64,000 nucleotides of DNA, taken from NCBI GenBank assembly GCA_037179515.1, contig JAXCGZ010007562.1, positions 173,501 to 237,500 of the forward strand. The letters are read 5' to 3'. The first letter of the stretch is position 1, and each line of letters starts with the position of its first letter. A program made the translations under genes and the position numbers. The notes beneath the pieces were generated by a model. It searched no databases and was not told the origin of the DNA. It saw nothing but the letters and a program-made list of their open reading frames with translations. This DNA comes from Halocaridina rubra (lineage: Eukaryota > Arthropoda > Malacostraca > Decapoda > Atyidae). Below, one piece after another: positions 1 through 11,200 of the stretch.

Positions 1-2040
1 CTCTTTGGCTCTCATTTTTCTCCCAACTCTTCCATAAGCAATTCCAAAGCCCTTGTCCTTCATACTTTACCCCTCTGTAATCTTATGTCCTTCCTTATTC
101 TTTCTTCATGCAAAGTCGATAAGGTTCTTTGCTCTCTAAAGACAAACAAGGCATCTGGTCCCGATGGTATCCCTGCAAGGTTCCTTAAGGAGCTTGCAGA
201 TGAACTGCCTGCCGTGCTATGTTGTCTTGTTTGCCTCATCCTCTTAACCAGTATCTATCCTATTTCTTGGAAGCATGCTCTAGTGCTACCTGTTCCTAAG
301 AAGGGTGACTGCTCTATTTCTTCAAACTACCGACCTATTGCCCTAACCTTTATTATCACTAAAGTATTCGAAACTTTGTTCAGTGCTCACTTCTTGAAAC
401 GTCTTGAATCTAACTCAATTATCTCCGATCACTTATCTCAGATCCACTGGTGACCTCCTGTCCTATCTTACTCATGGATGGTCATCTTCTCTGAGGAACT
501 ATGGGAAATCCTTTGTCTTTGCCCTTGCACAAGGCTCTGTTGACCAAACTCCCTACCTATGGCTTTACCCCTTCTCTCAGTTCTCTGCTTTTCAGTTTTC
601 TCTCTGATCTTTTTATATCTGTGGTTGTTGATGGTGCAACATCTGGCCCATTCCCTGTTACGAGTCATGTTCCACAGAGCTCTGTTCTTTCACCTACTCT
701 GTTCCTTCTCTTCATCAACGTTCTTCTGCAGTCCCCATCTTCCTCTCTTCATCATGCCTTTGCTGATGATTCTACCCTTTATTTTGCCCTGTTTTTCTTC
801 ACAACATTCATCTGCTACTCCTAATCAGTCTCTTAGCACTTTTTTCTACTCTCAACTCCAATTAGCATAGGGTATCTGAATGAGGAACCCAAAATTTAGT
901 TAAATTTAATGCCTCCCAGACAGTTTCTGGCTGTATCTTTATCTTCTCTTCCACCAAATAGCCCTATTGTCTTCGAAACTAACAAAACCCTCTTAATTCT
1001 ATTAGGAATCCAGATAGCCTCTAACTTGTTTTGGAGGAATCACATAATTAAAATTTCTAAATTTGGGGCTCTGTTTCATTTTTGTCATTATCTTTACAGT
1101 TACTTAAAATCTATAAAGGTCTTCTCTGTCCCTACTTAGAATACTGCTCCCACATTTGGGGTGCTTTTTCTTATACTTATCTTCTTGATAGGGTTGAATT
1201 CTAAGGCAGTCAGACTCATTAATGACCCCTTCCTTACTTCTAATTTAGATTCTCTTTCTTTTCTCCGTAAGCTATCATCCCTTTCTCTTTTCTATCGCTA
1301 CTACCATGTAGTAGGTTGGCCCATGGCACTAACTGCCCGTTGCAGTACTACAGCTGAAGGATCTTGTGGACTTAAATAAGACTGTCCTGGACAGTTCGAT
1401 GTTAAATTTTCCTTCAGTTACGGTTCTCTTTCTATGCCTACATCAACACCGAATATCTTGGATATTCGTTACACATGTCTTATCGCTTCACATCTGACAA
1501 GTCACAACACTTCCCATCTCTTTCTCTTTTTGTTTTCTTCGTGCCCAGGCTTGATGAGGGTAGATTTATTTATTTATTTATTTTGGGCCGTCCTGGTGTC
1601 ACAGGAAAAAAAAAAAAAAAATCCATCGCTGCTCTGATGAGTTGGCGAGTTGCATCCTTCCCCCACTGCCAGGCGGCCTTGTCTCACAAGTACTGTGTGG
1701 AGACTTGTATTTCGCGGATTGGTCGGTGCAGCGACTACTTCTCTCCCATCTACCTCCAGACTCTGGAACGCTCTTCCTCCTTCTGTCTTTTCTAATTCTT
1801 ATAACCTATCTTCCTTCAAAAAGCAGATCTATCATCATCTTGGGGCCTAATCCTGCCATATCTCTAGGTCCTCAGTACCTTGACTATTCTTTCAGCCTGT
1901 CCTTTTCCTTTTGTGTATCATTACCTCTTGTCTGCCTTATTCTTAACCTTTTTCTTTTCCTTCATCGTAATGTTTCCTTTATTGATGAGGGCAGATTCCT
2001 TTACTGTCTCAATGTCACACTCATAAAAATAATATGGTAT
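1..2040 (+). mobile_element. LINE-B: decayed Jockey/CR1-group non-LTR retrotransposon, RT domain to 3' end
   Basis: Frame fragments read in order as an RT: 'KASGPDGIP' near 150, 'WKHALVLPVPKKGD' near 275, 'NYRPIALT' near 325, 'STGDLLSYLTH' near 435, 'FISVVVDGATSG' near 615, 'SVLSPTLFLLFIN' near 680 and the catalytic 'FADDSTL' near 755. After an apparent internal deletion, C-terminal sequence follows: 'YLEYCSHIWGAFSYTYLLDRVE' type residues near 1130-1190, 'KAVRLINDP' near 1205, then 'STSRLWNALPPSVFSNSYNLSSF' type residues near 1750-1820. At least two frameshifts and several stops show it is dead. The 5' part lies outside the window. The 3' UTR runs to about 2035, ending in an A-rich stretch after a 'TGTCACACTCAT' motif that recurs in the copy at 13123-13476. 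It is interrupted by a separate insertion at about 1309-1625. The assignment to the Jockey/CR1 group rests on the RT style and is approximate. Confidence 0.8.
1309..1625 (+). mobile_element. Poly(A)-tailed retro-insertion nested in LINE-B
   Basis: LINE-B coding sequence reads 'SLFYRYYH' up to about 1308 and resumes as 'RCSDELASCIPP' at about 1626. About 315 bp of foreign sequence lie between. The insert ends in a poly(A) of about 15 at 1606-1620, so it is a retro-insertion on the + strand. Its last 80 bp (GCCCAGGCTTGATGAGGG, an ATTT-repeat, then CCTGGTGTCACAGG) resemble the 3' UTR of LINE-B itself (GCCCGGGCC...TGATGAGGGCAG...CCAGGTGTCACACTCAT near 13400-13455). The body from 1309 to about 1535 does not match LINE-B. 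It is either a SINE sharing the LINE-B tail or a related LINE. Exact ends are uncertain: ATCGCTACT at 1294 and ATCGCTGCT at 1625 could be a target-site duplication or simply host coding sequence. Confidence 0.55.
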
Positions 2041-2133
2041 AAAGATTATTTTATGTGTTCATAGTTGCTTTTAATTGGTCATTTCTTGAGTATACATATC
2101 CCTATAATTGTAGCATGTATTTTTTCTTTCAAG

Positions 2134-2234
2134 GATGAGCCATTTACATCATATATGCCAGAATCTTTATTCAACATCTCAAGATTTCTGATGCATGAGT
2201 TGATGGCTGCTCAACCAGATGGAATTTCCAAATT
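2134..2234 (+). CDS. IFT122: IFT122 exon (DEPFTS...GISK)
   Basis: The acceptor is the pyrimidine-rich TTTTTCTTTCAAG ending at 2133, and the donor GTATCC starts at 2235. It encodes 33 codons from 'DEPFTSYMPESLF' to 'QPDGISK' plus two bases that complete a Phe codon with the next exon. In the IFT122 family this segment belongs to the helical repeats ahead of the zinc-binding tail. The upstream exon is not in the window: bases 1-2040 are LINE-B. Confidence 0.9.
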
Positions 2235-5200
2235 GTATCCTTTAATATGCTGTATTGTATTGTCCAATGCCTGTATTTTATTTGTTTTAACTTATCTTGT
2301 ATATAGTACAGTGCTTGAGAATTCTATTGCCTTAAAGAAAATGGATGCTTTGTTTTAGCATTATGTTTTGAATTTTGTTTCAATACTTAATTGCTGAAAA
2401 TAGAATAGTTATATTAGTGATGAGATTAAAATAAAATTCTGAGTAGGTTTGTTTTTTGATTTTTTATGTTTAGCAGTTTAGAGCCTAGTAATTTATGGGT
2501 ATACATACATACGCATGCCTCATTCCCCCTTGTAAGGGGGGTGGCCAAGTAAAGAAATCCGCATTCACCACGATCCATACACACCTCAACCACTCCTTTC
2601 AGCTCCATGGGGATAAAGGGTTGCCACATCTCCCCCCCTATCCACCCTTCTTGGGTCAGCCACAAGGTAGGTGGGCAAGGATATTCTACAATGAGGCCCA
2701 ACAGCCGCAGCTGGTTTACCCCCACCGCTTCATCTCATGGCAACTCTCCTCACACCCGTCCACCACAGTTTACTGAGCTAGCAGGTGCGAGAAATCCCTT
2801 TGTGTCGCGTCATATATGAACAGACTTCCTTCACTCATTCCTATCTCTTGCACGCAGTCTTCCTTGTTCCACTGACATTCCACGTGCATTCAGTGCTCTT
2901 TTCAATCCATCCATCCATCTCATTGTAGGTTTCCCTCTTGACCTAACTCTGCACTTCACACTCTCTTCCCTATTCGTTCATCACTCATCCTTTCCAATCT
3001 GTCCAAACCATCTCAACACACTGATCTAACCTCTCCGACAGCTTCATTCCAACACCCGTTCTCTGCCTAACACCTTCATTTCTTACTCTATCTATTCAAG
3101 ATACACCAATCATACCTCTCAAACACCTCATCTCCATCACATTGAACTTGTTCCTTTCATCCTCTCTTGGATTCCAAGTCTCTGCTCCATACAATGCTGT
3201 CGGTACAATCACATCTTCATATATCCTCCTCTTTGCATTCATTCCCAAATATCTATTTCTCATTACACTTTTCAACCCACCTAGACATTTACTTTCTTCT
3301 TTCACTCTATGATTTACCTCTGCATTCACTCGTCCACTCCTCAATACATGCGACCCCAGATACTCCAACTTTTTCAAGCAACTCCCCATTTATTCCTACA
3401 TTCAATCTGCCAACATTAACACTCCTCATGCATCTCATGACTTTACTTTTATCAATATTCACCCACAACTTCCTTCTTTCACACACACTACTAAACTCAG
3501 TCACCAAATGATTCAATTTATTTTCAGTATCAGCCACCAGTAAAGTATCATCCGCAAATAGCAACTGACTCAATTTCTGTAGCCTTTCATCCTCACCCAC
3601 TAGTTCCAAGCTCGGTTTAATACTTTTTCATTTACATCCCTTACCACTCCATCCTTATACACATTAAACAACCATGGCGACATTACATAACCTTGACGTA
3701 ACCCAACATTCGCCTCAAACCAAGCACTCATACCATTCCCAACTCACGCATTCTCTACTATTCATGTAAAAACTTCACCGCATTCCACAAACTTACTTTT
3801 CCATACAATCGCAACACCCTCCGCAATCTCTCTCTATGTACCCTGTCATATGCTTTCTCTAAATCCATAAAGGCCCAAAAAATGTCCCTACCTTACTCCA
3901 AGAACTTCTCACACATCTGTCTTACCGCAAACACCAGATCCACACATCCTCTTCCTCTCCTGAACCCACAGTGTTCTTCCCCAATCAATCTCTCAGTACC
4001 TTTCCTAATTCTCTCGATTAACACTCTTCCATATAATTTACCAACTACACTCAGCAAACTAATTCCCCTACAACTACTATACTCATACTTATCTCCCTTC
4101 CCTTTGTAAGGTGGAACTACACATGCACTACTCCAAACAACTTGGATCCTCCCTATCCTAAACATACATTCAACAACCTAACCATTCCATTCTACTAATG
4201 CCTCCCCACCTTTTTATTGGTAATATTCTATTAAGAATAACTATTTTTTGTTTTTGTTGTTGTTTTACCCTAAGCTGCCTGGCCAAAAGGCCCCGAGTCG
4301 CTAAGGAAGCCCACTGTTGATCCTGGGCTTTCCCACAAAAGTCTTAGGGAGTGTTTGTTTTGTTGATGGCATATGTAGCTGTATGCAGTGAAGTCTTCCA
4401 TAAGATGTTCCCTGGGTTGTTCTCAATCTCTGACTAGGAGAAGTATTTGAGAAGTCTATGAGTTATGACTGCCAGAGAGCCATCACTTTGTGTAGAAATA
4501 ATTATGTTATTGTATGTGATGCGTTGAGTGATGAAGTAATCTCCTAGGTGACCGAAGCTTTTCCCTTGTTTTTCTGCTCCATGAAGGGCGGGAGTTTTTT
4601 GTGGCAGTTTGGCCTCTTTTGCTGCTCTTATTTTGAGTTGCAGCTCTGGTGGGTGGGTCTGCACCGAAGATACTGCCACTACAGAACCTTTTTTTATTAG
4701 CTTAGGTGATTTCTTTGTGTGTTTAGTGTTGCTTCCATTTTCGTTAACAGTGTCACTTATTTCTCATCCATAAATCTTGGTAATGCTCATGACCGTATTT
4801 ACCATAATATTTAATGGTAGGAAAGAGATTAAGTTTTTTATCTTAACTTGTTCTTAGCTCAACCATGTATACTTTGGCAAAACAAGCCAGGAACTTGGAA
4901 GCATACAAATTGGCTCGTTATGTTCTTGACAAGCTGCAGACTCTGAGAATTCCTCCGAGATTTCAAGTAAGTTGTGCCTTGATATTTTTGTTTCTCGTGA
5001 TATGCACTGCTAACAATGTAGTCACAAGTTAGGCAAAAACTTATTGAGAGAGAAGGCTGGATTGTAGTGCAATGAGTTTCTAGGTTTCGAAGATAGTTGG
5101 AATTATGCTTTTTATCCATTTTATCTTCATGCTGCATTTAAAAGTTTTGATTGGTCATGTCTAAGTCCAGATTTTATGTGTACAGCAACTGCATATGGTT

Positions 5201-8200
5201 TTGTTTTGGAACATACTCTATGGCTAATCCTAAATTTCAGGAGGATGTTGAACTGGCTGCCCTCAAGATTCGTGCAAAGCCATTCCATGACAATGAAGAG
5301 CATCAGCCCCTTTGCTATCGTTGTTCCACTACTAATCCCCTTGTCAACAACAATGGGAATCAGTGTGTCAACTGTTGTCATCCATTTGTCTACTCATTTT
5401 TCTCATTTGGTAAGACTATAGAGTTAGTTTTGAGGGAGGTGAAGAGCAGTCTACTTTGACCTGTAATATATCCCATTCCAATTTTAAAAACGTCACTGCA
5501 CATTGTGTTCTGTATTATAGGGTCCTTCTTTTTCAGAAATACTGCCAGTGGTAGAGTTTGTTCTAGAGGAAGATATTACTGATGAAGAAGCAGTGCGACT
5601 AATACAGCAGTCAGGGTTAGGTGGTGGGACAGATCAGGAAGATATACCCAAAGTAGAGGATGAAAAGGAAGACAAAAGGTGGAAACAGACAGAGTCGGGA
5701 AATGCTCAGGCTCTTACTTTAGATGGCTCACCCAGTCCTTCTCCTGGAGATGATCCTTTTACAACTAATCTTTTGAGCTTTTACGTAAGTCTGAGGCTTG
5801 GCAGGTATGCAGTAAATAGTTACTGGGTGCTTATGGTGTTTTCTCCTACTGTTGGTGATTTTTCAATTGTGAAGTGGTACTTTAAGTAGTTAATGGAAAC
5901 TGTATGGCGAGTTTGTAAAATACTTGTATTAACAAGATCACTTATGAGGTTGATACAAGCAAAAACTCTTGCGGTTCGAATTTTTCAAACCTTTAATATA
6001 GCTCTATGGTGCAGGTTCATTTTCTCAGAATAGCATGTTATATTACTTCATTAAGTATCACTAGAAGAATTCATTGATGCTGGCCTTGCTAACTACAAAT
6101 CAGAGAAATTACTTTGGAATGAAACGAAGATTTTTACTTTTAGATGAGAAGTTGCGATGGTGTGAGTAATAAGCCCATAGAATACTTTAGTTTAGATTTT
6201 ATTTTAAATTTTGCCTTTTCCCATCAGGATCGGCAGGGTAACTACAACTGCAGGAAGAATGTTGTATTATAACAATAAAATTTTGCTATCATATCTAATT
6301 ATAAACATTCGCACTCACAAGTCGCCTATTCATGTTGTATATACTATGTAAAATCGAAATCTGTGAAAATAAAGGAAATATACTGTACTAAGCACTAATA
6401 ATAAGAAATATATTGTAAACTTGGAAAATATATTATATTACACATAATGTTGTTGTTGGCTTTCTCTCTGTGCTGTCAGATTTTATTGCACATATTGCTG
6501 TTGGCTTTCACTAAGTTGTCTAGTCAGAGAGCCCCAAGTCCCTAAGGAAGGCCATGAACAGTCCTGGGCTTTCCCACAGAGCTCTCAGGTAGTGTATGTT
6601 GTTTAATTGGCGTATGTGGTGTGTGCGTTTAGTCTTTCATAATGCATTTGATTGCATGAGTGTTTTTTTTATATTCTGGACAGGCATCATCAGCGAAGTC
6701 ATCTAGTCTCATCTGATAATTCAGAAGGACTGGATGGTACCTACATCGCAGTCTGGCCAGGTGAACTCTCTCCTCATGGGGAAGGGAGGATTCAGAGGGC
6801 TTGATGCTGGGAGGCTGTGCTGATGGCTGTGTGTTGTCATTGAGTGATTGCATGGAACAGAATTAATTGTGTATGGAGAGGATAATTTTGGGCTAGGTGT
6901 TGTTTTAATGTTTCTTTTTGTATGTGGATGTTCTGTCATGTAGTGTAGGGTTGCCATTGGTTTATGGAGTCTGCAGCAAGCATTTGTGTGCGATTGATAT
7001 CTTGGTGGTCTTCGACTTAAAGGACATTGGTTTCGTGGAGTAAGTGGTTGTGTCTTGCTCTCATGGGCCGTAAAAGAACCACAAGAGCCACTAAGGAGCT
7101 ACTAAGAGCCACAAACCATTCTGGGGAAACCAAGGAGATAAAAAGATATTACAGATGTATAAAAAGAGAAAAGAAGATACTTTTGTAGGCATTGTAGCTT
7201 TGAAGCCTATGTTTATTTTTAGGGTTTTGTTGTGTATAGTCAAAAGGTTATTGAGGTATGTTTTATAATGTTATGTGCCCCAGCAAGGCTTGCTTTTTCT
7301 ATCAGTGAGAATACATATTGTTTGTATATTGTGATAATTGTATATTTCTTATATCCAAATGTCGTATGGGCAAGTTAGTTTTTGATGTTTGTGACATATT
7401 TCTTAACTTGCATTGATGTATATTATACCTAGTACTTTAGGTATATTTGTGTGTGTTAAGGGGAAGTTGTTTATGGTGAAGTGTGGGATGTGATGATGGT
7501 TTTCTATCCAGTTTTTCAGGAAAGTAACTTGGGATTTGGTTTGGGCTAATTTAAGTCAGTTTGTGCTGAACTATGCATGTAGTGTGTTGAGGCACGGCTG
7601 GAGGAGGTCTGCACCTGTGTTTTGATGTGTACTTGTGAGTGTTGTGTCACTTTAGGATGAGTGTTGTGTGGGTTGATCATGTATGTGTTGGTTAAAGAGT
7701 GAATGATAAGACAGATCCGTTAGCTATTACCAGCACATGATATACAAGCACACATGCCTTTGAGGTAGTTGGCCATCCATCTTTTTGTGTCATTGAGCAT
7801 GTTTTTTTTTGAAAATTTTATATGTGATGTTGAGGGAAGTAGGCTTTACTTATGTCTAGTCACGAGAGAAGTGTCCTGTGAGATGGCCCAGAAGAAATGG
7901 AGCCATCAAGTATTCTTTGTGTCAGGTCTGTAAGATTGGTGTTTGTGGAGTGTAATGACCTGAAACTGCATTGTAACAGGGCAAAGTGAATGAGTGTGAT
8001 CTGTTTTAATATCAATCGTTTAACTTTGGAGGCAGTGCAAAGTATTGTAATGGAATGAAATGAAGAGGGTAATGTTGGGCTTTTGTTAGGTTAGATTGTG
8101 ATAGTCACACCAAGCTTCCATATGTTGTGTAGTGCATTGTGCATGTGGCCGTAGTTTATGTTAGCGAGTGCTTGTATGCCGTGTGGTACTAGGTGTTCAA

Positions 8201-11200
8201 GGTATATGTTGCTAATATTGTCAGGGGCAGAGGTGGATGAGTACTTGAGATTATTGATGATGTGCTTTATCTGATGGTTGGTGAAAGGTGTATAGTTTGG
8301 GACTGTTGGGAACTGTCTCTTACGTTTATGACACATCTGTTGTAATGGTGGAGGGAAGATTACTAACTGGAAAGAAATGATTGATCAGGGTAATTGTCTT
8401 TTATTTGTTTGAGGGTATGGGGTCTGTTGTTGTGATTGTTGTTGTGATTGCAGCACGTAGTTTTGTTGTGTTATTGTTGGAAAACTTAATGCTGTTTGAG
8501 AAGGTTGTTGAGATTTTTTGGTGTTTGTTTTATGGTCAAGTGGTTGCGAGCAATTATTCCAATTTAATGTTTGTTGATTTAATTTTTGTTGCTGATATGT
8601 GTGTTAAGTGCTTGAGTTTATTGTGTCCTGTCCTTTGTGCAAAATTTTTTGGAACAATTATGTGTATCGCATTGTCTGATGAGAACTTGAGTTTCTGGTG
8701 TGTGGGATTCTGTCTTTTTCTGTTACCATTACATTTTGAATTATTGTGCATCATTTAGTTTTTTTATGGAAATGCAGTTTATAGTTTCAAATTGTCGTTC
8801 TGTTTCATTAGTTGAGGCTTCCTAGTTGACTCTTTTGTAATCGATGTATGATTTTCTATGGACAGTTAGGGTGACTCTTGGTTTGGTGATGATGATGATA
8901 GGAAGGTGGTTAGAACTTAGGGTTTTAACCACTTTCCAAGATATCATGAGGGTGAGGTTCGGTGACCAGATGATGATTTATGGAGATGAACTGTAAGAAG
9001 TATAATTGGTTGATGTGATGCTTAGAGTATTGGTGGCATGTTGTTATTGTTGGCTGTAGTTGTCTTGTAGAGGAAGTTTGAGGAGGAATGTATGTATTTG
9101 TGATTAGGTCAGCTATGTTGCCATTGTATACTTTGATTGATTGTACTTCTGTTGTAGTGTCGTGGGGGGACGAGGGATTTTTTGTGTGTACTGGCGTCAT
9201 TCAAGTTAACGGATTTGTATACCATAGTGATGAGTCTGCATCTGCCGATTTTTTCTTGTTTACTGGTGATAAAGTTATGAATTGTGGGAATTGTATGTGT
9301 TCTGAGTAGTTTTCTTTCTTGTAAGATGGCAATACTATATTGCGTTGTTTGATGAAAGATGTGGTTCTTGTTTTTTGGTATTTATGCTCTCAGTGTTAAA
9401 TTGTAAAATGTTGATATTCATGTACTTTGTGTGTTAGATGCTGTTAAAGGGGTGTGTGGAAGGGGTGGTGATGGAGATGTAGGTGGGAGTTGGGCAGTAG
9501 GATAAGGTTGTAATTATGGTTGAGGTGAAGGTAGGGGTGTTTGGAATGTTGATGGTGTGGGAAGGATTGGGGAAGTGAGGTGCAAAAGGTGGAGGGAATG
9601 GGTTTGAAGGAGGATGTTGGGAGTGTTTTGAGCAGTTCCAAGTGTTTGTGTAGTGTTTTCTGTTAGAAAGTGTTGTACAGATGAAATGGGCCCATTTCCT
9701 TCATGAGTTGCAGAAAACTGAACCTTTGGTGTATTGGTTCAAAGTGGGTATGGTACATATTGAACATGTGTGTTTGTAGTTCATTTCTGGATTGTTCCTT
9801 ATATCTCTGGCTAGAAGGAGTCCTTGAGAAATGACTGCCAGAGAATTATTTGTCGTCGTTAAAAAAAAATCTGGTGGTGTATGTATAGACACTCCCCAAG
9901 TTACGAAAGAGTTAGTTCCAGAAGTCAGTTCATAAGTAGATTTGTTTGTAAGTTGTGGTTAGGTAAAAAAAAAGTACTGTACACTACATACATATGCACT
10001 AATGTACAGTACTTAGGCTAAAGGTGCTCAACTACTACATAAAACATGAAGTATATAGTATTAATGATATTTAATATGTTCATATGTGGATGTTTTGTAT
10101 CCACAAAATATTTGTTGGTTAAGCACCAGAGAGGACTGCAATTATTACACAAGGTTTCAGATATCCTTGAAGAGAGTAATAGAGAGATTCTTCTCCCAAA
10201 GAGATAATAGCTCTTCTTCAGAAATGTCTTCAACAATGAAGTACCTTTTGCCTTGGAATACCAGCTGAAGACACTTTTCCAGAGAAGTGTCTTCAATAAA
10301 GATTGTTTTTAACGTGGTGTGCCACACTGATGCTTCACCAACATATGAAATATCCAGAGATATCTTCACTACCATTTAATTTTTATCAAACCATGGAAAA
10401 GCACCAATGCATATCAATTACAGAACAATCTTTCCAGAAGACACTTTTCCGAACCTCTCTGGAGGTGAAACTTCCTGCTGTTCATCTTTGGGAGAAGAAT
10501 ATCTCTATCACTGATTTCAACAGGAATATCTGGAACAATGGGTCTTAGAATCTTTTGCAATAATTACAGTATGCAGTATTAATAAATTTTAATACAGTAA
10601 TTATATTGAAACAGTGCAATACAGTTCAGTAATACATATATAATACATGAGTAGAAATGGGTAGGTTTTTGTTCGTATCTGTGTATGTTCGTAACTTGAT
10701 TGTTCGTAAGTAGGGGAGCTTCTGTATTGTGTTTAGACATTAGTCAATTGCCTGGGTAACAAATATCTTTTCCAGGTTCTTGTGCCTCATGAGAGGCAGT
10801 GGTTGGTTGTGTCAGGTTGGTCTCCACTTGTTACTACTCTTCTGATCAGGAGCTCCTATGTGTAAGACCTTTGACTAAGGCTGCTCCACCATGTCATGAA
10901 CGTTCTGTATTGTGTTACCTTACTCTTCAAATAAAATAATATATATTTTCTTTAGCAAGGAGGAAGCGAGTTTCAGCCCGTGATGGTAAGCAGATCTGCT
11001 TTAATTGCCATGGAACCCCATGATGTCATTATTTGTCGATGGCCAAAACCACTTCGATATCAGTTCTACAAGAATTTAATGCCTGATGTTCCCATTACAC
11101 ATTGTGTGCATTGTAATAAGGTAAGAGCTTTTTAGATTTCCCAGATTGGAAGCCGCTTATAATTCGATAAAATACTGTATTAGAACTTTAGCCTATTGCA

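Noticed and set aside
2426..2776. 99- and 93-codon opposing frames as genes
   Set aside because: They lie in a repeat that recurs in diverged form at 17551-17728 and belong to the RTE 3' region.
4865..4867. ATG as a translation start of a small protein
   Set aside because: It lies inside an IFT122 exon; the frame continues from the preceding exon with matching phase.
10018..10548. Short frames as a transposase
   Set aside because: No DDE or helix-turn-helix motif is recognisable, and the frames reflect internal repeats of the TIR element.
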